A DNA stretch of 64,000 nt from Adiantum capillus-veneris (GCA_014529385.2 CM043964.1:102008087-102072086); one strand, 5' to 3'. Positions 43,021 to 54,226 are shown, counted from the first letter of the stretch. A program made the numbers and translations. Notes: a model not told the origin generated them from the sequence alone.

Positions 43021-43722
43021 TTATACTAGGACATAGATTAAAACTTCAAACGGTACATTGCCTTGTACCAAAGGTAGGACAAATGGTTGATCTGATGCCA
43101 GAACCTCAAAAAATCGCTCCCCACCCAGCATGGTGTCAATGACGTGCTGGTAGTGAGCCTTCAAATCCAGTATTACCTTGATTGAGCGTACACGTGTTGG
43201 TATGTGTGATCTGTCTTGAGGTAGGTTGTACTGATTCATGTGAAGCTTAGAGGTGCTTAGTCACTGTCCAAGCTTGTGGGAGAGGGTGGTGTTTTTTCCT
43301 AAAACAAACTCAGTAGATCCCTAGTTTCTCTAGTGAGAGTGTGAGCCAATGCTTTCGTTATCTGTGCTGCAGCATCAGGTGTGACTTGAAAACTGACTGT
43401 GATAATTACCTCGGTGACTTGAGTTACCCGATTCTCAAAGTAGAATAGTGTTGATTCTCTATTGTGTAGAGCTCCTTCCATTTTGTTGTTGTGGGTTGGT
43501 TGTAGGTTGCGGACATGGTTTCGACCTTCTCCTTCTTCTTCTTGGCACTTGGCCTATGTATATCCACTGGGTTTGGCGTGTTGGTTGACTCTCCCACTGC
43601 AAATCGATTACCGTTATGCCTGGCACTTGAGCTTCGATGGAGATGCGGAGTTCGTCTAGTTGTGCTTGGAGCTCTTCTTCTTCTGTTGTCCAATTAGCAA
43701 ATCCTGCTAGCCATTCATCCAT
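43021..43722 (-). CDS. Element C: small ORFs between PBS and gag
   Basis: Three consecutive minus-strand frames occupy the leader: 43722-43459 (87 codons, ATG, begins MDEWLAGFANWTTEEEELQA), 43481-43299 (60 codons, begins MEGALHNRESTLFYF, from an ATG) and 43239-43021 (72 codons, begins MNQYNLPQDRSHIP). They read like protein (acidic helix first, then hydrophobic strands) and could be one ancestral leader ORF now divided by frameshifts. The first opens about 70 bases after the PBS. No family recognised. Chance cannot be excluded. Confidence 0.4.
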
Positions 43723-43775
43723 TCACAATAGTTTAAGGGTTTCAGTCTTGTAAACTGAAGGGTTTCATGAAAAGA

Positions 43776-43795
43776 TCCTCAGTGGGGGCACCAAA
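43776..43795 (-). other. Putative PBS of element C
   Basis: The minus strand after the 5' LTR reads TTTGGTGCCCCCACTGAGG. A TGGTGCC start is PBS-like, but I cannot assign the tRNA with confidence. Confidence 0.5.
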
Positions 43796-44001
43796 TGACG
43801 GGAGCAAAGCGAACCCCGAACCCCCGACGGCCTCTAAAACACCGGGACCGAATGGCGCGCCTCGAGCCTGTCATGGTAAAGCAAACAGGGGGCACCACCT
43901 AGCTTCAGCGGCTAGGACGCAAACAACACACCACCATAACAAAGGTTTCATCCAAGAGAGATGGATGCTTGGGAGTAATGATGAAGAGGAAAGGGAATGA
44001 G

Positions 44002-44052
<51 letters not shown>

Positions 44053-45376
44053 TTGAGGGAGGGGGTATAGCGGCTTAGTACTTAGGCACCACAAAAGGAT
44101 GGCGAATCCGCACACCATTCACACATACACAAGCTCACTCCAAAACACAAGACTAGGTGGCGATTCCGCACACCTCACATGGGCAAAACATTGCAAGAAA
44201 ACATACTCACAAAACGTCAAGCTTTATTTAGAGAATTAGGCGATGAAATGGGGAGCATAGGGTAGGGGAATGAGAAGGGAGAGAGTGGTAGAGCACATGG
44301 CGGATAGGTGGGAGTTGATGGCAAAGACTCGCACGAGGATTATGGCCATCATCCTTCATTTAGTTGCCCTTCATCTTCCATAGCCAAGGGTGTAGAGGTC
44401 ATGCTCAAGACAAGCATGGTGATTGCGGTGATGGTGATGGTGATGGTGTGGGTGTGTGTGTGTGTGCACTAGGCACACACAGTGCATAGTGTGTTCTTTG
44501 GTGATGTTGTGTGTTTTTGTGTGATGGTGACCCCTCTTTATATAGGGGAGGAGGGGGGAGAAATTCTAGAATTTAGAAATGAAGAAATCATTATCTACAT
44601 AGGCCATGTGACTGTGGGCCCCACTTGTCTGGCTGTGTGTATATGTGCCAGAACAGCAGTCTCATGAGAGAGAGACTAAGAGAGAGAGATGGGTTGATGA
44701 AAAAAAGTGAGAGGTGACATGGAGAATAAAGTAATTACAAGAGGGGAGAGAGAGGAGTGTGTTCAGAGGTGAATCTGTGTGCAGATGTGTGTGAACACAA
44801 GAAAAATCAGGTAACCACCGGGTGGGGATGGGTCTGTGGGCACCTTTTTTAGTGAAACTGAGTGTGTGTGAGTGTGGGGGAGGTTATTTAGCTACAAGAC
44901 AAGAGACATGGCGCCCTTTAGAGAGAGGGGGGGGTATTTGGGTCATGGGATATGATAGGAGAGAGAAAGGGGGGGTGGGGTATACTATTTTGGAAGATAT
45001 GGTAAGTTGCATGTGAGTTAGGGTGCATTATTGGTGAGTTAGAATGCATTATTGGTGAGAGGTGGGGTAGCTTGAGGGGAGAGAGAAAGGAGAAAGGACA
45101 AGGGCAAGAGAGAGGGGGTTGACCTTTTGAGTGGAGGAGAGGAAAAGGGACACCCGACGGGGCAACAGTGAAGAAAAAAGAGGCAAGGTGGGGATGGGCT
45201 ACCCGCAGGCATGAGGTGGCCTATTTTACCTTTCTTATATATTTACATAATCATACTTTATTTTTTTCTTACTTTTTCCAATGCCTTTTATCACTCCCTC
45301 CCTAAGAGGGGGTTTTGATGGGGTGGGGACGAGAGAAGAGGGGTATGGGAGCTTGGCTTGTGAAAAGCCCTCATCA
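43796..45376 (-). repeat. Element C 5' LTR
   Basis: TGACGGGAGCAAAG...AAGCCCTCATCA, near-identical partner of 36578-38160, followed by CCGC. Confidence 0.93.
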
Positions 45377-46020
45377 CCGCATAATCTCCTCTTGTTGAGC
45401 TTGAGAAACTCTATAAGAAGGTTTATTAGGTGGTGAACTTCCTAGAAGAAGTTCAATTGCATGGTCATCATTGCCTCATTTAGGAGGTAGTTTGCAAGGG
45501 ATGTCGTCAATAAAGACATCTTGAAACCCCTTGAGAAAATTGGATAACTCTAATTCCTTGTGGTTGTTTATATTTTGTTTTGCTAAAGCATTAGGTTCAT
45601 TTTGAGAATCTTTAACAAAAATCATGTACACGGAAATAGAGCTCTTTATTGACTTATTGAAAGCTTGCGTATGTACAATGAGTATGGCGTTACCCATTTC
45701 TTTGGCATCTATGTACATATCTTTTTCGATGAACCTAAAGTAGATTCTCCTTTTAGGGAATTTAACATTGGCGGTCATGCGATCAAACCATGGTACCCCT
45801 AGGATTACATCCTCGTGCTTGAGAGGAGAGATAAAGAAGTCCTCTTTGTCCACATAGCTTTGGACATGGAGCCTCAATTTCTCGATTAAGGGAGTAACTG
45901 AAGCTTCTTGCCCCTTGAAAGCACCATTTGCGGATAGGACATCTCGCATCTCACAGGCTTGGATGCCTAGCTTGGTGGCCAACTCTGTGTATAGGGTCAA
46001 AGAGAATAAAAGCATCATGT
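45377..46020 (-). pseudogene. Element B protease and RT entry
   Basis: Picks up element B where element C was inserted. 46018-45476 aligns with element A protease and linker: FKGQEASVTPLIEKLRLHV and VILGVPWFDRM match with a few substitutions, but the DSG loop is damaged at the upstream end (sequence missing at about 45990). It ends with FLKGFQDVFIDDIPCKLPP, the start of the RT segment. Bases 45377-45475 continue toward RT without a frame. Confidence 0.82.
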
Positions 46021-46417
46021 TCTCTTACCTTTTCCCAAGCATGGCATAGAGGAGATCCTTTGTGGTGAGCTTCCTCTTCTTGGATTTCGACCAAGGTAGC
46101 TCTAGGAGGCTCATGGTGGGTGTTCTTTTGGGGACAACGTGGTACACATGCCCTTGCTCGCCGCACTTGAACAGTGGTTATCCTTGCGATAACGCTCAAG
46201 AGCTCTTCAGGAAAGAGTTTGTTTTTGCCTTTGTAAACTCCCTTCTCCTTAGCTTTGTTGTTATTAGAATTTCCCTTAGGAGACTTTTGGACATTGTCCT
46301 TCCCCTTAGGCTCATTGAAACCCTTTTTCTTTCGTGGGCTTAAGATTTCTCTTAGCCCCTGTTTGGAAATTGATTCAAGAAGCCACCATAGTATGGTGTA
46401 TAACCATGGATATGGTG
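45951..46417 (-). pseudogene. Element B gag remnant
   Basis: Matches element A gag 11670-12010: GFNEPKGKDNVQKSPKGNSN and the Lys-rich linker. The zinc knuckle region is frameshifted and its first cysteines are not readable. gag upstream of this point is missing because the sequence jumps into the LTR at about 46418. Confidence 0.78.
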
Positions 46418-47042
46418 CTGGACCCCTTGGGAGACTGTCCAATAGTCTTCTAGAGAGCTTAATTCTTATTGTTTCTTTTTTTAAGTGTTTTTAAATTAAT
46501 TAAACTAGATTTACTCTAGCTTAATTCTCATTGGTCCACCTCCATGACCATCCAATAGGAATTGAGTACACCTTGTGGGCATCTGGGCTAGGGAGCTAAC
46601 ATGTGTCCCTCATTTCCTTTGTGTAAAGGAAGCTTGTGAGTGTGTGTGTGTGTGATTTTCTCTCATCCCCTACTTTCAGGGCTCGCCCCCTCCTATGTAG
46701 GAATCATTGAAAACTTTTTGTACACACACAAAGTATCCAATTTTCCTAAGCTTTGACCTTTGGACACAACCTTTGAATTTTGGAACCTTAGCATTTTGGA
46801 AGTCTTAATGGGCTGAACCTTAGAATCTTTAAAGTGCATTGTTGCACATTCCTCTTGTGTAGATGCCCACCCCCCATCCCCCCTTGGATTCCTATTTTCC
46901 CTCCTCTGGATCCCTACTGTGGCCACGGTCTGTCAGCTTAACCAATATTCTAGCTTTTTCTCTCCTGGAACTTCCGCATATTAAATGATCAGTTTAGCAT
47001 GAGAAAATCATTTAGGAGAATTAGATATTAGTTATTATGACA
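46418..47042 (-). repeat. Element B 5' LTR, truncated
   Basis: Corresponds to about 33013-33634 of the 3' LTR, ending TTATTATGACA. The inner 920 bases, PBS and gag start are missing. Confidence 0.9.
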
Positions 47043-47047
47043 ATGAC

Positions 47048-47621
47048 CTACACGGCTAACGTGTCAGGGATTTTGCCTTGGCTTTGCCTAAACACCCGGT
47101 TCTGGGCATTGAAGAGGCGTGGCGCCTAAATTGGTATGGTTGGTGTTGATAACCTACCACCTGCTGGTATTTGGGATCCTTTCAGAGCTCGGGTTCATGG
47201 AAGGAGCAGCGGCCTCATTTTGTCATTGCATCACTACACGGTTGCCTGTTCCATCTAGATGGGAATTTAAAGATTCTTTATTGTCATCTTCTCATGTCTC
47301 TGTGCACTCTATTTCACCCTCCACTATATTCTCTCTCTCTCTCTCTCTCTTCTCGCAACGCGTTGTACACATATATTTACTCTCCACAATGTTATATTTT
47401 CCTTGAGTACACTTTCATTCATAACACCCATTCACGGGTAGCACTAGTCGCTAGGTACCTTTGGATGCAGTCTGGCTCATGGCCTAAACTCCATGATTGG
47501 TCGAGTGCTGAGAACTCCTCCCCTATGCAAATGCTTCTGCAACTCTGATGTATATTGAAAATTGTATAAAAGTGTAAATTATATATTTTGTGCATAGACC
47601 CCTGGAGAGTGGTATCTCTCA
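47048..47621 (+). repeat. LTR I, right part
   Basis: Continues LTR I after element B's target duplication and ends CTCTCA, two bases before a PBS. It contains a CT-rich microsatellite at about 47331-47351. Confidence 0.6.
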
Positions 47622-47623
47622 CC

Positions 47624-47637
47624 TGGTATCAGAGCCA
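47624..47637 (+). other. PBS (initiator-Met tRNA type) after LTR I
   Basis: TGGTATCAGAGCCA, a perfect match to the common plant LTR-element primer site, on the plus strand. Confidence 0.85.
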
Positions 47638-47888
47638 ATGCTTAAGGTTATGGAGATAGCCTAAAGCCTGATACTGGTTGGGTTAGCTATGCATTGTGCA
47701 CGCTTTCAATGCATGCTGTTTGAGAAAGGATATTGTATTCATGATGCATCTATAAGTGATATTGGTTGATGGTACTTGTTTGACTTGTCTTCTTGAGTGG
47801 AAGTGTTTGGTTTGTGTTATGATAAAGTGGTTGAAGTATTCAACAACGGTGATGTAATTTTATTTGAACGTTTATTTTGTAGTAACCA

Positions 47889-48368
47889 ATGGATCCTAGA
47901 GTGACGTCTGAATGCTTTAGCCAAGGGAATAAGGTTTTGGCCATAGTGTTCAGCAATATGGCGACACGATTGTCCAGGGATGAACAAAAACTCTTTTACT
48001 TAGAAATTGGGACCAAAGTATTTGGCATACCAAGAAGCACAACTTGTTGGAAGAGTGTTGACCGTAGTTACCTTACCCGTCGCCAGAAACCTTTCCGTCA
48101 ATTCTTCATCTATATTGACGACAGTCCAAGAGATTGGTTTGCCAACCTCAGACTACTTCAACTCAGAATATGGCTAGGCCTAGAAGACATGTTCTACTAC
48201 TTGGCGATGCGTTCCCAAATGTTAAGAATTGCCGAACTTGCAGCTGTCATAGGAAAAGAAACGTTAGAGGATAACTACAGACCATGTTGTCGTGTGGGAG
48301 GTATGAGAGAATACCCTGTTATGAGAGTTAAAAGAATATTTAGAGCATTAGCTCCAAAACGCCCATAA
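47889..48368 (+). CDS. Unrecognised 159-residue ORF behind the LTR I PBS
   Basis: Intact ATG frame, the first after the PBS (250 bases away), in the position where gag would begin. It starts MDPRVTSECFSQGNKVLAIV. The composition is balanced, with many aromatic and basic residues (RRQKPFRQFFIYIDD, WFANLRLLQLRIWLGLEDMF) and no zinc knuckle or known gag motif. The C-terminus is strongly basic (MRVKRIFRALAPKRP). I do not recognise a family. The next sections carry a repeated domain of unknown type, and this ORF may be the N-terminal part of the same protein, separated by a stop and frameshift. Confidence 0.5.
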   Translation: MDPRVTSECFSQGNKVLAIVFSNMATRLSRDEQKLFYLEIGTKVFGIPRSTTCWKSVDRSYLTRRQKPFRQFFIYIDDSPRDWFANLRLLQLRIWLGLEDMFYYLAMRSQMLRIAELAAVIGKETLEDNYRPCCRVGGMREYPVMRVKRIFRALAPKRP

Positions 48369-48479
48369 TGTTGTAATGAAATCATAAAGATCAAATTTTG
48401 ATGAATAAAAGAAGTATAGACTTAGTTTTGGTTGACATGTGTACTAATTTTTCTCTCTCTCTCTCTCTCATTGTCTTGT

Positions 48480-49262
48480 TTAAGATAGATCTTCTTAATT
48501 GTCTAGATGAACTTCCAAGTGATTTTGCACAAAGAATCTTTTTCAGTTACGCGGTTGGATTCAGTCTCCATTGGGGAATTGAAGTGACTCGAGTTTCAAA
48601 AGGACTAGGGATTTCCTTATACCCAACACTTACGTAGCATGGGAGTTATATGTTGAAGCTCAGCCTGAACATCAAACACAAGTGCTTGCTAGGTTCATGA
48701 CCAACCCACAGCTTTGGGTGAAGGAAAAGATCCAAGAAGGTGATGTTAAAGTGCAAGGGTATGTTCTTTACCTTAACTTATGCTCTCTTTTGAACATACC
48801 GAGTCATGAACTCATACTTAGTAAGAAGGCCCTATGCTAAACCAAAGATACGGCTTTTGTGAGAAGGTCATAATCAAAGTATGGAAGAAGTCAAATGGCG
48901 GCAACCAATTCTATTATGTACCCCAAGATTGGTTCAGTAGAGTCTATGGACCTATTCTTAGATATAACCCTCACAATGTTACCATTACCTTTGATGACTA
49001 CGAGAAACAAAGGTGCATTAATGACTTTGCCCGAGCACAACCAATAGCAGTGAAATCGAGTAAATATTTCTACAGAAATGATGTAAATGAACGGCATGCC
49101 CATGTAAACTGCTTTAATGGATTATCACCCAAGGATGTGTCACGGGAGGAAGAATGGTACGAAAAGAAAGACACAACTTTTAGTGCCCAAGTTGAAGTGC
49201 TAAACTTTGACACCCGAGATGTGAACAAATATAGGGGTAGAACCTCAGTTGTAGGTACCTAG
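48480..49262 (+). pseudogene. Unknown repeated domain, copy 1
   Basis: Coding-like text in three frames: FFSYAVGFSLHWGIEVTRVS, then DFLIPNTYVAWELYVEAQP and WVKEKIQEGDVKVQGYVLYL, then the frame 48834-49262 with WFSRVYGPILRYNPHNVTI, SREEEWYEKKD and FDTRDVNKYRG. The same landmarks recur in the same order in copy 2 (49490-50330). The pattern PNT(Y/F).AW ... W(V/I)K.K ... LY(L/I)N ... YNPHNV ... (E)EWY defines a domain of roughly 250 residues. No catalytic motif or family recognised. Confidence 0.5.
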
Positions 49263-49489
49263 AATTGGTTCATTGGACCCTTTCCTATTTATGTATCTCC
49301 CTAGAAACACTATGTATCTTTTTGATCTTCTGCAGCTATAAAAATTTGATTTTGATATAAAACATATTGTTTTGAGGATATGATACTCGAGTTTGAATCT
49401 TGGTTTTCATCATTCTAACCAACATGAGTGATGGGGTGTGTGTGTAGATGATTGACATCTTACCTTGAGGGATATGGGCGGATATACTC

Positions 49490-50330
49490 TCTCGCCTTAT
49501 GGTGGAGGAGCATTTCCAAACTGGAGTGGAAGTACAAAGACTTGTCACTACCATGTATAACAAGGAAGAGAAGAAAAGTTTGATGTCTACAGGATTTCAT
49601 TGTACCAAATACCTTCAAAGCTTGGTATCATTATGATGCAGGGAACCCCGAGTTTAGACCACCTCAGCATAAACCCTCGCCTGTTGGGAGTATCGAGTGG
49701 ATAAAGTCTAAGTTGGGAATAGAGATTGTTGTTACTAATCAAATATTGTACATAAATGCATATGAACTTATCCTAAGACCGACAAAAGAAACATGGATGG
49801 CCAGAAACATACTTTCTTTAGTAGTGGCTATAGGATGCTTTAACATTGTTATGTTTAATGTATGGGGATGATAGTGCAAAAACAATGATCGACATTCCTA
49901 TAGTCCAGTACCTTGGGAGTTATTCTTTGACTTATTTTGGAGGTCACTAATCTACAACCCTCACAATGTAAAAATTTTATACAATGCCTATAGTAGACCT
50001 CAGTGCCTTGCAGATTGTGCAAATATTCACAGCTCAGTTGGATGGGACACACTGAATGCGTTTTCAAAGGAATCTGCTTTCTTTTTTGACTACTTCGGGT
50101 ATAGGAAGGCGATTATTCACACTGAAATGGGGGTACCTGTAACAAACAGATCTCTTACTCAAGAATGGTATGACTCACATGCCAACAAAGAAATGTTCCA
50201 GCCAAAGATCATAAAGGACTATTGGAGTTAACCATTAGACATACTCAAGGAATGGGACAACTATGCTCCATTTGGTGGAAGGATGTCACAATGGATATTA
50301 CCGAGTGAATTATGTTAGAGCCACTAGGAT
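49490..50330 (+). pseudogene. Unknown repeated domain, copy 2
   Basis: Second, diverged copy: DFIVPNTFKAWYHYDAGNPE, WIKSKLGIEIVVTNQILYIN, then IYNPHNVKILYNAYSRPQCL, FFFDYFGYRKAIIHTE and SLTQEWYDSHANKE. At least two frameshifts and a TAA divide it. It ends at about 50330, just before the protease tail of element G at 50380. Whether it belonged to element G's own polyprotein or to the element of LTR I is not clear. Confidence 0.5.
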
Positions 50331-50369
50331 TTATTAGAAACGTCCAGGTAAAATGAGGCTGAACACCCT

Positions 50370-51893
50370 GATGCAGACCTTACAATAGAATTAGCTACAA
50401 GTAGGAAGGTTAGATCTTCTACTTCAGTAGGTAACTTGAATTTTGTTTTGGATGGTCATAATACTTCTACAAACTTCAGAGTCTTACCCATCGGAATTTA
50501 TGATGGAATCCTAGGAATTAATTGGCTTAAAGCCAATGATGCTTACATATATTGTAAAGACGCTTCATTGAATTTTCAAAATGATCAAAACTCTAGAGTT
50601 ACATTTACTGGGAAATGGGGAAAGCCTGAGCTCAAACTAGTGAACTTTACCACACTTATGAAGAGTCATAGGAAGAATGAGAGGATTTACACAGGAAAGC
50701 TTAACCCTAAAGAGAAGAAGATAGATTCACCTGAACCCGAATGGATAACAAAGTTTGATGATGTATCTCTCAAAGAACTTTCTCATCTACCACCCAAGCG
50801 TGATGGTGAGCATGCAATAGAGCTTAATCCAGGAGCTCAACCAGTTGCTCGTAGACCTTACAAAATGTCAGTACCCAAATCTGTGAAACTCAAGGAGCAA
50901 TTAACTCAAATTCTTGAACAAGGCTTCATTCGACCTAGCATTTCTCCATGGAGTACTCATGTTCTCTTTAATAGGAAGAAGGATGGTCCTTTACGTCTCT
51001 GTATTGATTATTGTGGACTGAACCAGGCAACAGTCAAGAATAAATATGCAATACCAAGAATTGATGAATTTCTTGATCAATTACATGGATCTTCTATCTT
51101 CACAAAGATTGATCTTAAGTCAGGGTATTACCAAATCCGAATCAAGGAGGAGAACATACCAAAGACCGGATTTAATACTCGTTTTGGACATTATGAATTT
51201 ACAGTTATGCCTTTTAGTCTTACTAATGCTCCTGAAACTTTTAATCGTCTTATGATCGACGTGTTTCAAGAACATCTTGATGATTTTGTTCTTGTTTTCT
51301 TTGATGATATCTTGGTTTACTCAAGAAACAGAGAAAAACACGAACAACATGTGCGGTGAGTACTTGAACTTCTCCGTCAAAATCAACTTTATGCCAAACG
51401 TAGCAAATGCACCTTCTTCACTAACAAGGTGAAATATTTGGGATTTATTGTATCCAAAGATGGTGTTTCTACTGACCCAAGTAAGATCAAAGCTGTTAGA
51501 GTTTGGCCTACACTGAAATCAATACAAGAAGTATGTGGCTTTCTTGATTTGACAGAATGGTATGGTACATTTATTGAAGGTTACGCTAAGATTGCATCTC
51601 CATTGACTAATATGCTTAAGAAAGCTAAAGTGTTTACTTGGAATGGACGTGCTCAATCTAGTTTTGAGAAACTCAAAGAAGCTGTGGTGAATGCTCTGAT
51701 ACTACAGCTTCCAGACTTCTCAAAGACATTCACTGTGCTCACTGATGCAAGTGGACAAGCAATTGGTGGCGTTCTGTCTCAAGAAGGAAAACCAATAGCT
51801 TATGAATCTTGTAAGTTACATATACATGAGTCGAATTATCCTACACATGACTTGGAATTATTGGCCGTTGTGCATGCTCTTAAAGTACGGTGA
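50370..51893 (+). pseudogene. Element G protease end, RT and RNase H start
   Basis: The protease is represented only by its second half ([20 protein letters not shown]); the DSG loop is missing. RT is complete: [35 protein letters not shown] (first Asp), [16 protein letters not shown] and [10 protein letters not shown] (Asp pair). A TGA at 51357-51359 interrupts it. The thumb ([17 protein letters not shown]) and RNase H ([34 protein letters not shown]) follow in the next frame. This is a plus-strand Ty3 chromovirus, different in sequence from A, B and C. Confidence 0.9.
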
Positions 51894-52208
51894 CATTATC
51901 TTCTTGGAAGGAGATTTTAACTACATACCAACTATAGAAGCCTGAAGTGGATCTACACCCAACCTGACCTTAATATGTGGCAGCGAAGATGGATGCAGTT
52001 GTTATGCGAATATGATTTTGGAATCAAATATAAACCTGGGAAGGAAAATCTTGTGGCCAATGCCTTAAGCATGAAGAGTACTGTAGCGGCTGTCACAACC
52101 TCTACTACTTCTTTAATTGACCTTATTCGAGAAGGTATGACTCAGGAACCGTATTACTTGGAGATCCATTACTTGATAGACCTAAATAATCGCACAGAGG
52201 AGCAGTAA
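51894..52208 (+). pseudogene. Element G RNase H C-terminus
   Basis: After stops TGA (about 51891) and TAA (about 51919) the text resumes as MWQRRWMQLLCEYDFGIKYK and PGKENLVANALSMK, the standard end of Ty3 RNase H (usually VADALSR). A TAA at 52206-52208 separates it from integrase. Confidence 0.85.
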
Positions 52209-53175
52209 AGACAAATCAAAGGCTTTCATATTGAAGGTGATGACCTTTACTTCGGTAATCGTCTTTGTATTGCAAATCAAGGTGGAATCAAACTTCATAT
52301 ATTACAGGAAGCTCATGCTATACCTATAGCAGGACATCCAGGATACATTAAAACTTATTCTACTGTAAGAAAGAGTTTCTTTTGGCTAAGACTAAAGCGC
52401 GATGTCTTGAACTATGTTACAAGATGTTTAACATGTCAACGTATTAAAGCTGAATGAATTCGATATCCTGATAAGCTTCAACCTATTTATGCTCCACAAA
52501 TGAAGTGGGAATGCATATCCATGGATTTTATTACAGGACTTCTTACATCTCTAGGATATAACTCTATTTCTATGGTTGTTGATATGCTTACAAAAATGAC
52601 CCATTTATTTCCAGTCAAGACAACATTTACGGCTAAGGATATAGCTCAAGTCTTCATGAAAGGCGTTTTCATGTATCACGGTCTATCTCGAAGGATAATT
52701 TTTGATTGTGATGCGAAGTTCACCTCTAATTTTTGGAAAGCCTTATTCTCAGCTACAGGAACCCAGTTAGCCTTTAAACCTACTTATCATCCTCAAACTG
52801 ATGGGTAGACAGAAAGAACAAATCAAATCATTGAAGCCATTTGAGAGCTTATTGTATGCATGAACAAAGTAAATGGACCATATATTTGTATTTGGTTGAA
52901 TTTGCGTATAATTCCTCATTCCAATGCTCAATTGGAATGTCTCCTTTTCAAGCATTGCATGGCCAGTGTCTTACTCCACTCAATGGACAGACCCTCTCAT
53001 ACGAGTTCAAGCGTCCAAAGAAATGTTGGATGAAATGCAAACACAAACCGAACTTATTCGGCAGGATATTAAAACTGCTCAAGATAGACTGAAGAGTTAT
53101 GCTAATCCAAAACGATCTACTAGAATTTTTGAAGAAGGCGATATGGTATTTTTTAGGGTGAAACCCAAATCGTAG
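52209..53175 (+). pseudogene. Element G integrase
   Basis: Zinc region: LQEAHAIPIAGHPGYIKTY and CLTCQR. A TGA at 52456-52458 follows. Core 52500-52808: ISMDFITGLL (first Asp), FDCDAKFTSNFWKALF (second Asp) and HPQTDG followed by a TAG and TERTNQIIEA with the catalytic Glu. The C-terminal part shifts frame at about 52840-52930 and continues as QTQTELIRQDIKTAQDRLKS and IFEEGDMVFFRVKPKS. Decay is by point stops and at least two frameshifts. Confidence 0.88.
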
Positions 53176-53268
53176 TTCTTTATCAATGGGTAAGTGTAAG
53201 AAGCTTAGTGCAGATATTGTGGACCTTTTGTAATCATAGAGTGAATTAATGATCAAGATTACAGACTC

Positions 53269-53551
53269 TTGTTACCACCACACATAAAGGTACATGATGT
53301 CTTTCACACCAGCTTACTCAAGAAGCATGTACCTGATCCACAACATATTCTTGACGATTCTCTATTATCTACATCTACTAATGGAACTTTTGAAGTATAT
53401 CCCGAAGCAATACTTCAGAGCAGAACCAAGCCTCTTCATAATCGGACCATTATTGAACACCTTGTTAAATGGTCAAGTACCTCAAGAAGATGCCACTTGG
53501 GAACATGATGATGTAATGAGCCTAAATTATCCAGACTTCATGTCGAGGTGA
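53269..53551 (+). pseudogene. Element G chromodomain
   Basis: VHDVFHTSLLKKHVPDPQHI leads into a chromodomain: YPEAILQSRTKPLHNRTI, EHLVKW, then after a frameshift near 53480 EDATWEHDDVM. It ends pol 19 bases before the purine tract. The chromodomain places the element among chromoviruses. Confidence 0.85.
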
Positions 53552-53569
53552 GGACACCTCGAATTTTTC

Positions 53570-53582
53570 AAGTGTGGGAGGA
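53570..53582 (+). other. Polypurine tract of element G
   Basis: AAGTGTGGGAGGA directly before the LTR start TGTAAGATCCCC. Confidence 0.8.
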
Positions 53583-53793
53583 TGTAAGATCCCCAATTTT
53601 TGGGTCTCTTCTAAAAAGAAGAAAAATAACTTTCAATATCTATTTTACCAGATTTTGACCTAAGATGCTTGATTGATAGTATTGGAAGGTTCTAAAGTGA
53701 AAAGTAAGGTCGTTTCCATATTCCAGTAGGTTAGATGGACGTTTGGTTCAGTTTTGAAAAATTCCGTTGTTTTTAGCTTTTCGTGCTTTTCTG

Positions 53794-53796
<3 letters not shown>

Positions 53797-53836
<40 letters not shown>

Positions 53837-53851
53837 CCCCCCCCCCCCCCC
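53797..53851. repeat. (CT)n followed by (C)17
   Basis: About 37 bases of CT, then 17-18 C. Confidence 0.95.
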
Positions 53852-54226
53852 GGTCGCTCTTCTCTACCTGTGTGTTGTTAACTTTGTGTGCACTGTGAGC
53901 CACTGCGTTACGAAGTTGGGGCACAAGGGGAACAACACTCCAAGGGCCAAGAGTGGTCATTTGGGTAAGATTAGACGATTCGCAACCTCAAGAATGGCAT
54001 AGTTACAAATCGTATGTATTAGTTGATATTCTCCATGCAGCATTGTGAGGTTCAAGGCATGGTTGGAATAATGACTCCTAATGTGACCATGCTTGAGTTT
54101 TTTTTCAATGCTATGTTTGGGCATAGTGAATGAGTAGGCTTACATATCTTTCATTGATAACATTAAATGCTCTATTCCAATCCACTTGTATCGAACGGAC
54201 GTGGGTACAACGTGAATTCAACTTGG

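Larger units (their letters stand above)
36578..45376 (-). mobile_element. Element C: Ty3/gypsy element with dual RNase H, integrase joined to LTR
   Basis: LTRs 36578-38160 and 43796-45376 are almost identical (about 1.58 kb, differing at a couple of dozen positions by eye). CCGC is duplicated at 36574-36577 and 45377-45380; element A shows the uninterrupted target site at about 10976. gag, protease, RT, two RNase H domains and integrase lie on the minus strand in one frame from 42937 to 38161. Integrase ends exactly at the 3' LTR, with no C-terminal domain and no purine tract. The extra RNase H is characteristic of the Tat branch of Ty3. Confidence 0.93.
32088..47042 (-). mobile_element. Element B: chromovirus of the element A family, split by element C
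   Basis: Bounded by TGTAACATT...TTATGACA and flanked by perfect ATGAC duplications (32083-32087 and 47043-47047). 3' LTR 32088-33634; integrase, RNase H and RT at 33985-36577; element C; then RT upstream part, protease and partial gag at 45377-46417; then a truncated 5' LTR. The N-terminal half of gag, the PBS and the outer part of the 5' LTR were removed in one deletion at about 46418. Confidence 0.92.

Noticed and set aside
47043-47621. 5' LTR partner of the element G LTR at 53583
   Set aside because: The two sequences do not resemble each other, so LTR I and element G are treated as separate.
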